Below are positions 43,664 to 51,433 of a stretch of DNA of 64,000 bases, in pieces. The translations under genes were made by a program, and so were the position numbers. The stretch spans positions 1 through 64,000 of the forward strand of contig RFHQ01000118.1 of NCBI GenBank assembly GCA_003695765.1, given 5' to 3'. The DNA is from Gammaproteobacteria bacterium. GTDB taxonomy: Bacteria > Pseudomonadota > Gammaproteobacteria > Steroidobacterales > GCA-2729495. Position 1 is the first letter of the stretch, and every line of letters starts with the position of its first letter. Below the pieces are notes generated by a model that worked only from the letters and a program-made list of their open reading frames with translations, was not told where the DNA came from and ran no database searches.

Positions 43664-44200
43664 TCAGCGGGCAAGCGCCAGCCAGCTTGCGATCCCGCCC
43701 TGCCAGGTGTGCGGAAACAGCAGGCCGAGCAGATAGACCTCCCAGGCCATCAACAGGAAATAACCGGCGCAGAACAGCTGCAGGATCCGCAGGACGCGCA
43801 GACGTCCGAAGAACTGCCGCTTGACCACGACGGCCAGCAAGGTGACGCCGCTACCGGTGATCAGGATCTTGGCGGCCACGAACCACAGCGGATCGCTGCG
43901 GATCAGCCAGTCCATGAAGCCGTTCAGTTCGCGTCCCCCGGCGGTCAGGATGTTCAGGGTCAGCAGTGCGTCGACGCAGCTCATCAGCAGGATCGCCAGC
44001 GACAGGTACAGCACGCCCGGCTCGTGCCAGTCCAGGAAGGTGCGCTGTTCGTCACCGCGGCGCCGGCCGCTGCGCCGCCTCGGCCGCAGGCTGCCGTAGA
44101 GAAAGGAATAGGCCCCGTGGCTGCGCCGTTCGGCGCGCACCCGCCGCTCGATCTCGGGGCAGGCCGCGTCGGCGAGTTCCGGCGTCGCTGGGTCGGGCAT
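43664..44200 (-). CDS. DUF5658 family membrane protein
   Basis: 178 aa. A basic cytoplasmic tail of about 55 residues (many Arg) is followed by four hydrophobic helices. The DUF5658 pattern shows in LLMSCVDALLTLNILTAGG, then RELNGFMDWLI, and WFVAAKILITG. The function of the family is unknown. It stands alone on the minus strand between sucA and the divergent HicB-like gene, at the edge of the polysaccharide locus. The upstream 200 nt are unusually A+T-rich and carry the GTTTGTAAT element. Confidence 0.75.
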   Translation of the reverse strand: MPDPATPELADAACPEIERRVRAERRSHGAYSFLYGSLRPRRRSGRRRGDEQRTFLDWHEPGVLYLSLAILLMSCVDALLTLNILTAGGRELNGFMDWLIRSDPLWFVAAKILITGSGVTLLAVVVKRQFFGRLRVLRILQLFCAGYFLLMAWEVYLLGLLFPHTWQGGIASWLALAR

Positions 44201-44248
44201 CGGGTTCCTCCGGGCCCGCCCACCGGCGGGTCACGGTCATGCTGGAGA

Positions 44249-44257
44249 ATTACAAAC
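44249..44257 (-). promoter_or_regulatory. GTTTGTAAT element upstream of the DUF5658 gene
   Basis: The minus strand reads GTTTGTAATTCTCC, 48 nt before the ATG, matching the element at 14480-14488 in sequence, orientation and distance to a membrane-protein gene. It lies inside an A+T-rich stretch (about 44240-44310). Possible promoter element or operator. Confidence 0.25.
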
Positions 44258-44337
44258 TCTATTAGAAAATAGCTACAACCGTCTGTAAACCAATCGATTC
44301 TATTATGTCAAACAGCGCGTATCAGCGCTGGGGGAAC

Positions 44338-44366
44338 TTGTCGGCGGCCGGCACCGGCGTTATAAA
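44338..44366 (+). promoter_or_regulatory. Sigma-70-type promoter of the HicB-like gene
   Basis: TTGTCG at 44338-44343 and TATAAA at 44361-44366 are separated by 17 nt, the ideal spacing. Transcription would begin near 44373, which supports a start codon at 44389 or 44401 and argues against upstream in-frame starts. Confidence 0.6.
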
Positions 44367-44400
44367 GCCGGCCCTTCCCCTCCCGAGGATGCCCGGCCGA

Positions 44401-44664
44401 ATGCTGGTCCCTGTCGAACTGCGCCGCGCCGGTGAGCGCTGGTGCGCCGCCTGCAGGCTCCTGCCGGACTGCGCCGTCGAGGCCGGCGATCCGGGCGTCG
44501 CGCTGGCACGGCTGCGGCTGGCACTGGAAGCCGAGATCGCCCGCAGGCTCGGCCGGGACGAGCCGTTGCCGGAATTCGGACGCGGCGCCGGTACCCACCA
44601 GATCCATATCAACCTGCGGCACCTGCAGGCATTGGCGGCGCATCAGCAGGGGCGCTGGGACTGA
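44401..44664 (+). CDS. Orphan HicB-like small protein
   Basis: 87 aa from ATG 44401; ATG 44389 is possible. RWCAACRLLPDCAVEAGDPGVALARLRLALEAEI parallels the HicB/UPF0150 fold, where a two-stranded sheet carries CPxLPGC, then GDTxEEAL and a long helix. No HicA-like toxin gene is next to it and no DNA-binding tail is obvious. A CxxC (residues 15-18) could bind metal. It lies between divergent DUF5658 and convergent CPBP genes, driven by the promoter at 44338-44366. Confidence 0.5.
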   Translation: MLVPVELRRAGERWCAACRLLPDCAVEAGDPGVALARLRLALEAEIARRLGRDEPLPEFGRGAGTHQIHINLRHLQALAAHQQGRWD

Positions 44665-44674
44665 GAGCCCGCGC

Positions 44675-45466
44675 TCAGCGGCGACGCCACCACCATCGCA
44701 AGACGATGACGCAGGCGCCGAGCAGGACCGCGTTGCTGAACGCCAGGAAGGCCGTGGTCGACGCCGCCAGCGCGAGGCCCCGGCAGATATTGATCAGCGC
44801 GTGCCAGCCGACAACCAGCGGCAGGCTGCGACTGCGTTCCCAGATCCAGCCGAGCCAGAAGGTCGCCGCCAGGATGCCCAGGCTGAATGCCAGCCACTGG
44901 AACCAGCCGAATTCGGGCCGGGCGAGGAAGAACGGCAGGTGCCAGCCTAGCCAGACCGGAAACAGGGCCAAGTTGGCGGCCAGCGGGCCGAGCCGGCTGC
45001 GCAGGCGCGGCAGCGCGAAACCGCGCCAGCCCGGTTCTTCCCCGGCCGACTGCAGGACCGCGGACAGCAGCACGAGGTCGACCAGGCCCGCGCCGCCGAA
45101 GTGTGCCCCCGCGGTGCCGGCGGCCCCAGCCGGCCAACGGCCGGCCGATGCGCTGGCGGCGATCGCGATCGCCAGCAGCATCGCCGGGCCAAGCCAGGCC
45201 ACCAGCTGCACCGACAGCGGCGCCCGCCAGCGCCGCCAGCCGCGCAGCAGCTCGGCGACGGCCGGTCTCCCGCCGGCGACGGCGGTGACCAGCAGCGCCG
45301 CGATCGCCGGTCCGAAGGCCGCGGACACTTCGAGTACGGCCGGCAGCGGTGCCGGCAGGCCCGCATGTCCGAACAATAGCAGCGGCAAGCCCAGCGACCA
45401 GCTCCACAGGTAGGCCAGCAGGTAGAAGGCGGCCAGCGGGTGCCGCCTGAGCGGCTCGCTCAGCAT
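44675..45466 (-). CDS. CPBP-family intramembrane metalloprotease
   Basis: 263 aa with about 7-8 transmembrane helices. The Abi/CPBP motifs are present: EEPGWRG (the EExxxR signature), WLGWHLPFF with the second-site histidine, and WHALIN with the third. Family members are Rce1-like membrane proteases, often linked to bacteriocin or cell-surface processes. ATG 45466 starts directly before the first helix. It converges with the HicB-like gene with a 10-nt gap. Confidence 0.85.
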   Translation of the reverse strand: MLSEPLRRHPLAAFYLLAYLWSWSLGLPLLLFGHAGLPAPLPAVLEVSAAFGPAIAALLVTAVAGGRPAVAELLRGWRRWRAPLSVQLVAWLGPAMLLAIAIAASASAGRWPAGAAGTAGAHFGGAGLVDLVLLSAVLQSAGEEPGWRGFALPRLRSRLGPLAANLALFPVWLGWHLPFFLARPEFGWFQWLAFSLGILAATFWLGWIWERSRSLPLVVGWHALINICRGLALAASTTAFLAFSNAVLLGACVIVLRWWWRRR

Positions 45467-45603
45467 GCTGCGAGCAGCGCGGCCCCGCCCTGCGTTCGTT
45501 CCGCTCGGTCCATGCGCCAAGCCTGACATGCTAGGCTGCCGGGGCAAACCGCGGGGCAGCGCTGTCGGCTGCAACAACCGGCCCGCGGCCGAAGCGATCG
45601 GAC

Positions 45604-46800
45604 ATGCAAGATAAACCGCGACGAGCCGCCGCATGGCTGGCCCTGTTCCTGCTCTGCGGCCCGACCGCGGCAACGGGGCATGCCGAACCGGAAGGACGGG
45701 TCCGCTTCTATAATATTGCCGACAGCGACTTCGATGCCTATTCGCGCTCGCCGACGCCGCAACAGCAGGCCTGGATGCGCCGCCACTATGCGCGCATGCA
45801 GACCTACAGCCCCTATTTCGACCAGCGGCTGGCCTGGTATCCGGGCGCCTGGGCCTACAAGGACAGCTACGCGATCAAGCCGCAGTGGCCTGAGTTCCGC
45901 GAGCACCCGGACTGGATTCTGCGGGACGGGACCGGCCGACCGCTGTTCATCCCCTGGGGCTGCGGCGAGGGCCGCTGCCCGCAGTATGCCGGCGACGTCG
46001 GCAATCCAGCCTTCCGGGCGCACTGGATCGCTGCGGCGAGCCGGCTGATCCAACGCGGCTACCGTGGCCTGTGGGTCGACGATGTCAATCTCACCTGGCG
46101 CGTCGGCGACGGTCTGGGCCGGCCGGTGCGGCCGCTCGACCCGCGCACGGGACGCCCGATGCGGCTGCAGGACTGGCGGCGCTATTTTGCCCTGTTCATG
46201 GAAGAGATCCGCGCGGCTCTGCCGCAGGCGGAAATCGCGCACAACGTGATCTGGTACGCTGGCCCGCCCACCGATGCGTGGATCCGCCGCCAGATCGACG
46301 CGGCCGACTACATCAACCTGGAACGCGGCGCCAGCGACCCGGGCCTGACCGGCGGCGACGGTCCGTGGAGTTTCCGACGCTTTCTGGAGTTCATCGATTT
46401 CGTTCACCAGCGTGGCCGCGCCGTCATCCTGATGGACTACGGCGACGACCTGCCGGCACGGGAATTCGGTCTGGCGGCCTGGCTCCTGATCAGCCACGGC
46501 CGCGACCTGCTCAGCAGCAACCAGCTCGCCTGGACTGCCCCGGACCGTTTCTGGCACGGCTACGCCCTGGATCTCGGGCACGCGCAGGGTCCGCGCAGCC
46601 GCTGGCGCGGCCTGTACCGGCGTGACTTCGATTGCGGTTACGTGCTGCTGAACCCGCCCGGCGGCGCCCCGGCGGCAATCAGCCTGCCGCCCGGGCAGCG
46701 GCGGCTGGACGCCGGTGCGCAGCGCAGCTTCGTGCTGCGGGCACGCGGCGCGGCGGTCGTACTGCTCGACTGCGCCCGCAGCGCTGGACCGCTCAGGTAA
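45604..46800 (+). CDS. Secreted putative glycoside hydrolase (GH-like 15 family)
   Basis: 398 aa. The signal peptide ends near TGHA (residues 24-27). A TIM-barrel-like domain follows, with RVRFYNIADSDFDAYS, QYAGDVGNPAFRAHWI, the putative catalytic strand GLWVDDVNL (about residues 155-162) and DYINLERGAS (about 236-245). This resembles the putative glycosyl hydrolases found in polysaccharide loci. It may trim or edit the exopolysaccharide in the periplasm or outside. Its 3' end overlaps the convergent flippase gene by 8 bp. The C-terminal Leu/Ala-rich tail adopts a beta-sandwich-like pattern. Confidence 0.7.
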   Translation: MQDKPRRAAAWLALFLLCGPTAATGHAEPEGRVRFYNIADSDFDAYSRSPTPQQQAWMRRHYARMQTYSPYFDQRLAWYPGAWAYKDSYAIKPQWPEFREHPDWILRDGTGRPLFIPWGCGEGRCPQYAGDVGNPAFRAHWIAAASRLIQRGYRGLWVDDVNLTWRVGDGLGRPVRPLDPRTGRPMRLQDWRRYFALFMEEIRAALPQAEIAHNVIWYAGPPTDAWIRRQIDAADYINLERGASDPGLTGGDGPWSFRRFLEFIDFVHQRGRAVILMDYGDDLPAREFGLAAWLLISHGRDLLSSNQLAWTAPDRFWHGYALDLGHAQGPRSRWRGLYRRDFDCGYVLLNPPGGAPAAISLPPGQRRLDAGAQRSFVLRARGAAVVLLDCARSAGPLR

Positions 46801-48088
46801 AGCTTGGACGCAGCCCGAGGTGCCGCGCCGCGAGCCAGCGCATGCCCAGGGCCCAGAAGAGGATGTCCAGCGAGGCTGCCAGCGCGGCCCCGCTCGCCCC
46901 GTAACGCGGAGCCAGCAGCGCCATCAGGACGATGGCCAGCAGCAGCGCAGCGGCGAAGACCTTGAGGCAGCGTGCCTCGTGACCGCTGATGCTCAGCAGA
47001 CGCAGAACCGGACCAACGGCTGCCTGGATCAACTGCCCGCCACCGAGGATCAGCAGCAAGGGGTAACCGGCGACGAAATCCGGCCCGAACCAGCCCAGTA
47101 TCCAGCGCCCCAGCAGGACGAAGCCGGCTACGGCGACGACAGCCGCCCAGAAACGCAGGCGTGTGGCCTGATCGACGACGGCTCGCAAGCGTTTGCGCTC
47201 ACCGGCGGCATGCAGCCTCGCGATCTCCGGGCCGGTGAATGCGTCCACGGCGAACAGGCCGAAGGAGATCAGCATCGCGACGCGAAAGCTGACGTGCAGG
47301 GTGGCCAGCTCCGCGCTCGGCAGATAATGACCAGCCAGGATATTGATCATCTCCGGGAAATAGCCCGTGAACAGCACCGCCGGCAGCAATCGCAGCGCCG
47401 TGGCCAGCCAGCGGCCCGGCTCGCGCCGCTCGCTGCCGGCACGGCCCTCGGCCGAAAGGAGCAGCCACAGGTAGGCCAGCAGGGGCAATGCCGTGGCGAA
47501 GACCGCCGCGGCCTGCAGGCGCAAAGCCAGTACCGCGTCGAGTCGCCCGCCTGCCAGCCAGGCGGCACTCACCAGGATTGTGAAGAACAGCGGGCGCAGG
47601 ACATTGCTCGGCAGGAACCCGGGAGTGAAGCGACCGTAGGCATTTGCCAGACCGCCACCGAAATGCAGCAACGCCAGGCCTGGCATGAACGACAGCGCGA
47701 GGGCCGCGAGCCCGGGTGCCGGTCCGCCCGGCCACGGCAGCCAGCGCGTCAGCCCGTAGCCGGCCAGCGCCAGCAGCAGGCTGCCCCCGGCCACGCTGCG
47801 CAGCGCGAACCCGGCAAAGGCCCGGCCATAACCCGGCTCGCCGCGGGCCAGCCCCTCGGCGACGAAACGCATCGCGGCCGGGATCAAGCCCAGCGTGGCG
47901 ACGCTGGCCAGCAGGATGGCCCAGGAAAAAGCCAGCACGTACATGCCGAGCTCGGCGGCGCCCATCCAGCGAGCCAGCAGCAGTTGCGTCAGCAGCGTCA
48001 GCGCCGCGCCGGCGACGCGACAGCCGAAGATGAAGCCGGAACCCCGCAGCAGCCGCATCAGCGCCGGCCAACCGGCGGGCCCGCTCAT
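46793..48088 (-). CDS. Wzx-type polysaccharide flippase
   Basis: 431 aa with about 12-14 transmembrane helices. The opening SGFIFGCRVAGAALTLLTQLLLARWMGAAELGMY is typical of the oligosaccharide flippase (MOP) superfamily, as are FRVAMLISFGLFAVDAFTGPEIARLHAAG and FGPDFVAGYPLLLILGGGQLI. It would move undecaprenyl-linked repeat units across the inner membrane. ATG 48088 immediately precedes the first helix. It is divergent from the polymerase gene, sharing a 190-nt control region. Confidence 0.85.
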   Translation of the reverse strand: MSGPAGWPALMRLLRGSGFIFGCRVAGAALTLLTQLLLARWMGAAELGMYVLAFSWAILLASVATLGLIPAAMRFVAEGLARGEPGYGRAFAGFALRSVAGGSLLLALAGYGLTRWLPWPGGPAPGLAALALSFMPGLALLHFGGGLANAYGRFTPGFLPSNVLRPLFFTILVSAAWLAGGRLDAVLALRLQAAAVFATALPLLAYLWLLLSAEGRAGSERREPGRWLATALRLLPAVLFTGYFPEMINILAGHYLPSAELATLHVSFRVAMLISFGLFAVDAFTGPEIARLHAAGERKRLRAVVDQATRLRFWAAVVAVAGFVLLGRWILGWFGPDFVAGYPLLLILGGGQLIQAAVGPVLRLLSISGHEARCLKVFAAALLLAIVLMALLAPRYGASGAALAASLDILFWALGMRWLAARHLGLRPSFT

Positions 48089-48144
48089 CGACCGCCACCG
48101 AAGGCCCGCGAGCGGCACGGCCGGCGGAACCAGCGCACAGAATC

Positions 48145-48165
48145 AATTCGTGTCAGACACCAATT
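48145..48165. promoter_or_regulatory. 21-bp palindrome in the divergent flippase/polymerase control region
   Basis: AATT-c-GTGTC-a-GACAC-c-AATT is symmetric at 9 of 10 base pairs around an A at 48155. It lies 14 nt upstream of the -35 at 48179, a good place for an activator or repressor dimer. It could also be a mobile REP-like remnant. Confidence 0.45.
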
Positions 48166-48178
48166 CAACGTAATCACA

Positions 48179-48207
48179 TTGCGGCCGGCCACGCCGGGCG
48201 CTAGTAT
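48179..48207 (+). promoter_or_regulatory. Sigma-70-type promoter of the polysaccharide operon
   Basis: TTGCGG at 48179-48184 and TAGTAT at 48202-48207 have 17-nt spacing. The transcript would have a leader of about 65 nt that is A+T-rich (ataatttcgataac) before the polymerase ATG at 48279. Confidence 0.5.
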
Positions 48208-48278
48208 GCGGCAAGCTCTAAATAATTTCGATAACGCTTTCAAATAACAAGCAAAAACAAGCCCGTCGACGCGCCTGC

Positions 48279-49622
48279 ATGAACCTGCAACTCACCACCC
48301 CCCGCGCCGGCACGGTCTCGCCGCCTGCGCGCGGCGCGGCTCGCCGGGCGGCACTGCTCGGCCTGCTGGCTGCCAGCGGCTCCGTGGTGTTCATCGAGCC
48401 GGCGCCATACGACCTGCTCGCGATCGCGATGTTCCTGGGCCTTGGCGCCAGCGGACTGCGCTTCCCGCGCGAACTGCAGTGGCCCGTGATCCTTCTGGGC
48501 CTGTTCGTCTTTGCCAATGCGCTGGCCGCGGCGCTTGCTCCGGAACCGCTGCAGACCCTGCGCTCGCTGTCCATCCGGGTCTACATGCCGATGACTTTTC
48601 TGCTGATCGCGAGCCTGATCGCCAGTGACCCGCAACGGATGCTGCGTGCGCTGTGGGCCGGCTACCTGCTGGCCGCCGTGCTCGCGGTCTGCTGGGGCAC
48701 GGCGGAGTACCTCGGCCTGCTGCCCGGCGAACTGTGGCAAGGCGGCCTGCGCGCCAAGGCGGGCTTCAAGGATCCGAATGTCTTCGGTCCCTTCCTCGTC
48801 CCTGCCGCGATCCACACCGTCCGGCGCCTGGCCGGCGGCCGGCCGCGCGACCTGGGCCTTTATCTGCCGCTGTTCCTGCTCCTGGCCTTCGGCATATTGC
48901 TGAGTTTCTCGCGCGGCGCCTGGATCAATTTCAGCCTGTCGCTGGGCCTGTTCGGCGCACTGAGCGTGTTGTTCGCGCGCAGCCAGCGGCAGCGGCTCGG
49001 CTGGCTGGCCGCCGCGATCCTGCTGGCCCTGCTGGCGGCCGGGACGCTGGCCGCGGCCGTGTCCGTGGACGTGATCGGCGCACGTTTCTACCAGCGCGCC
49101 GTGCTGGCGCAACGCTACGATGTCGCCGCCGGTGGCCGCTTCGACGCCCAGCGCAAGGCGCTGGAACACATCGGCAGTGATCCGATCGGTGTCGGACCGG
49201 GCCGCAGCGACGAGGAATTCGGTCTGGAGCCACACAACCTCTACCTGCACGTGCCGGTCGAATCCGGCTGGCTGGGCGCGCTGGGCTTCTTCGCGCTGCT
49301 GCTGCTGACCGGCGGCCGGCTGCTCGCCCTGCTGCGGCGGCCGCCGCCCGAGTTGCAGGCCGAGCTAGGCATCGTCGTGGCCTGTCTCAGCGGGGTGCTG
49401 GTGCAGAGCCTGTTCATCGATTCCACCCACTGGCGGCACCTCTGGCTGCTGCTGGCGGTGGCCTGGGGGCTGATCGCGGCCTGCCGGCGCCGGCCGGCGG
49501 ATCGCCCGATCTTGTCCGAGGTCACAGCAGCGGAGCCGTCCAGCCGGTACCCTGACCGGGCTGTGCGGGCCACAGCGGGCCACGCCGGTCGAGGCACTGG
49601 CCACAGCGAAAAAACGAGGTAG
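48279..49622 (+). CDS. O-antigen ligase/polymerase family protein (Wzy-like)
   Basis: 447 aa with about 11 transmembrane helices. The Wzy_C/WaaL domain shows in GFKDPNVFGPFLVPA, LLSFSRGAWINFSLSL and the periplasmic loop ending PHNLYLHVPVESGWLGALGFFALLL, with conserved Arg and His residues. It is predicted to polymerise lipid-linked repeat units in the periplasm. It leads the plus-strand operon running to the GT4 gene. The C-terminal 50 residues are hydrophilic and low in conservation. Confidence 0.85.
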   Translation: MNLQLTTPRAGTVSPPARGAARRAALLGLLAASGSVVFIEPAPYDLLAIAMFLGLGASGLRFPRELQWPVILLGLFVFANALAAALAPEPLQTLRSLSIRVYMPMTFLLIASLIASDPQRMLRALWAGYLLAAVLAVCWGTAEYLGLLPGELWQGGLRAKAGFKDPNVFGPFLVPAAIHTVRRLAGGRPRDLGLYLPLFLLLAFGILLSFSRGAWINFSLSLGLFGALSVLFARSQRQRLGWLAAAILLALLAAGTLAAAVSVDVIGARFYQRAVLAQRYDVAAGGRFDAQRKALEHIGSDPIGVGPGRSDEEFGLEPHNLYLHVPVESGWLGALGFFALLLLTGGRLLALLRRPPPELQAELGIVVACLSGVLVQSLFIDSTHWRHLWLLLAVAWGLIAACRRRPADRPILSEVTAAEPSSRYPDRAVRATAGHAGRGTGHSEKTR

Positions 49623-49631
49623 CCTGAAGCC

Positions 49632-50882
49632 ATGAGACAGCGAATCCGCACAGCGGCGTGGCTGCTGCTATTGGCCTGGCTGGCGAGCCTGCCGGCCGCG
49701 GCGCAACAGCTAGAGCGGCGCGATACCGTAGCGCAACGGTCGCGGCCTGGAGTGGATGCCGACGGCATGCCGCTGGGCGCGTGGCGACTCTACCCCGAAC
49801 TCGGCCTGGAACTGCGCTACGACGACAATGTCTTCGCCGACGATCAGTTCGAGGAGAGTGACACCGCGACCATCGTCCGGCCGGAACTGCGGCTGGAAAA
49901 CCGGGCCAGCCGCTACCGCGCACTGCTCGGCGCCAACGCCGATATCGCCCGCTACGCCGACTTCGACAGCGAAGACTACACGGACCTGCGCGGCTGGCTG
50001 CTCGGCGACATGCAGCTCGGCGAGGGCGAGCTGCGCGGAGAACTGCGCTACGGCAAGTTGCACGAGGATCGCAGTTCGCCGGACGATCTGCGCGGCACTG
50101 AATTGACGGAATTCAGCCGGCGGGACGCGCGCCTGGCCTATGGCTACCGGCCCGGGCGGCTGCTGCTGCGCGCCGACGCCGGTTTCCATACCCTGGATTT
50201 CGACGCGACGCAGACGGCCGCGGGACTGGTGAGCAACGACGATCGGGACCGCGATCTGCTTGAGTTCGGCCTGCGCGGCGGCTATTCGGTCTCGCCGGAT
50301 CTCGCCCTTTACGCCGAAGGGCGGATCGACCAGATCGATTACGACCTTGCGCGCGATCGCGACGGCTTCGAGCGCAGCTCGGACGGCTGGGAACTTCGCT
50401 TCGGCGGCCTGCTGGACTTCACCGGCCGCACGGCCGGCGAGTTCTATGTCGGCTATCAGTCCCGCGACTACGATGACCCGCGCTTCAGCGATGCCAGCGG
50501 TCCGAGCCTCGGCGGCGAAGTGAGCTGGAACATGAGCGGCCTGACCACGCTGACGATCAGCGGCAGCCGGCACATCGACAGCACGACCGTCGTCGGCGCG
50601 TCCGGCATCACCAAGTCGCAGCTCGCATTCGGACTGGACCACGAACTGCTGCGCAACCTGATCCTGACGGTCGAAGCCGAAGTCGCCAACGATGACTTCG
50701 AGGGCCTGGAGCGCAACGACGACCTGGCCCGCGTCGAGCTGCGCGGGCGTTACCTGGCGAACCGCTTCCTGCAGCTGCTGTTCGGCTACCGCTACCGGCA
50801 GCGGGACAGCTCCCCGGCCAACGCCGCCGGCCGCGAGTACCGGATCAACGAGATCTACCTCCGCGTCACGGGGCAACTATGA
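49632..50882 (+). CDS. Outer membrane beta-barrel protein of the exopolysaccharide system (BBP2/EpsL-like)
   Basis: 416 aa. A signal peptide ends at AAAQQ (about residue 25). The barrel part starts YPELGLELRYDDNVFADD, typical of the BBP2-type beta-barrels coded in EPS loci, and carries many alternating strands with acidic loops. Such proteins are proposed to form the outer-membrane exit with a short Wza-like protein that lacks its own barrel helix, which is the case for the next gene. It overlaps that gene by 4 nt (ATGA). Confidence 0.8.
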   Translation: MRQRIRTAAWLLLLAWLASLPAAAQQLERRDTVAQRSRPGVDADGMPLGAWRLYPELGLELRYDDNVFADDQFEESDTATIVRPELRLENRASRYRALLGANADIARYADFDSEDYTDLRGWLLGDMQLGEGELRGELRYGKLHEDRSSPDDLRGTELTEFSRRDARLAYGYRPGRLLLRADAGFHTLDFDATQTAAGLVSNDDRDRDLLEFGLRGGYSVSPDLALYAEGRIDQIDYDLARDRDGFERSSDGWELRFGGLLDFTGRTAGEFYVGYQSRDYDDPRFSDASGPSLGGEVSWNMSGLTTLTISGSRHIDSTTVVGASGITKSQLAFGLDHELLRNLILTVEAEVANDDFEGLERNDDLARVELRGRYLANRFLQLLFGYRYRQRDSSPANAAGREYRINEIYLRVTGQL

Positions 50883-51433
50883 GCGGGCACGGCAATCGAC
50901 GGCTGCGCCGCGCGGCGCTGACGATGCTGCTGGCCCTGCTGGGCGCCGTGGCCGCCGCGCAGGAGCAGCCGGCAGACGAATACCGGCTGGCGGTCGGTGA
51001 TCGCGTCAAGGTCACGGTCTACGGCCACGAGGACCTGTCCGGTGAATTCGAGGTCGATGCCAGCGGCGACGTCAGTCTGCCGCTGATCAACGAAATCCCC
51101 GCCGCCGGGCGCAGCCTGGACGAGCTCGAGGCGGCCATCGTCGACGCGTTGCAACCGGATTACCTGATTCAGCCGCGGGTCAGCGTCGAGCTGCTGAGCC
51201 TGCGGCCGGTGTACGTGCTCGGTGAGGTCGAGGCCCCCGGCAGCTACCCGTTTCACAGTGGTATGACCGTGGTCAACGCGATCGCCGAAGCCGGCGGCTT
51301 CACTTACCGGGCGCGGCGCAACCGCATCCGGATCGTGCGCAGCGGCAAGGATGGCGAAGTCGAACTGCAGGCCGAACTGAACACGCCCCTGAAGCCCGGG
51401 GACGTGATCCAGATACCGGAGAGATTCTTCTGA
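50879..51433 (+). CDS. Polysaccharide export protein (short Wza-like, Poly_export/SLBB)
   Basis: 184 aa. The signal peptide ends at AAAQ (about residue 28) and has no lipobox cysteine. The Poly_export domain is YRLAVGDRVKVTVYGHEDLSGEFEVDASGDVSLPLI, followed by one SLBB domain with VYVLGEVEAPGSYPFHSGMTV and AGGFTYRARR. It is half the length of E. coli Wza (one SLBB, no C-terminal amphipathic helix), so it probably pairs with the preceding beta-barrel. Both ends overlap neighbouring genes (ATGA and TGATG). Confidence 0.9.
   Translation: MSGHGNRRLRRAALTMLLALLGAVAAAQEQPADEYRLAVGDRVKVTVYGHEDLSGEFEVDASGDVSLPLINEIPAAGRSLDELEAAIVDALQPDYLIQPRVSVELLSLRPVYVLGEVEAPGSYPFHSGMTVVNAIAEAGGFTYRARRNRIRIVRSGKDGEVELQAELNTPLKPGDVIQIPERFF

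Noticed and set aside
48279-49622. Exosortase (EpsH) as the identity of the multi-pass protein in the polysaccharide locus
   Set aside because: The sequence has the Wzy_C/O-antigen ligase pattern and not the exosortase Cys/Arg/His motifs.
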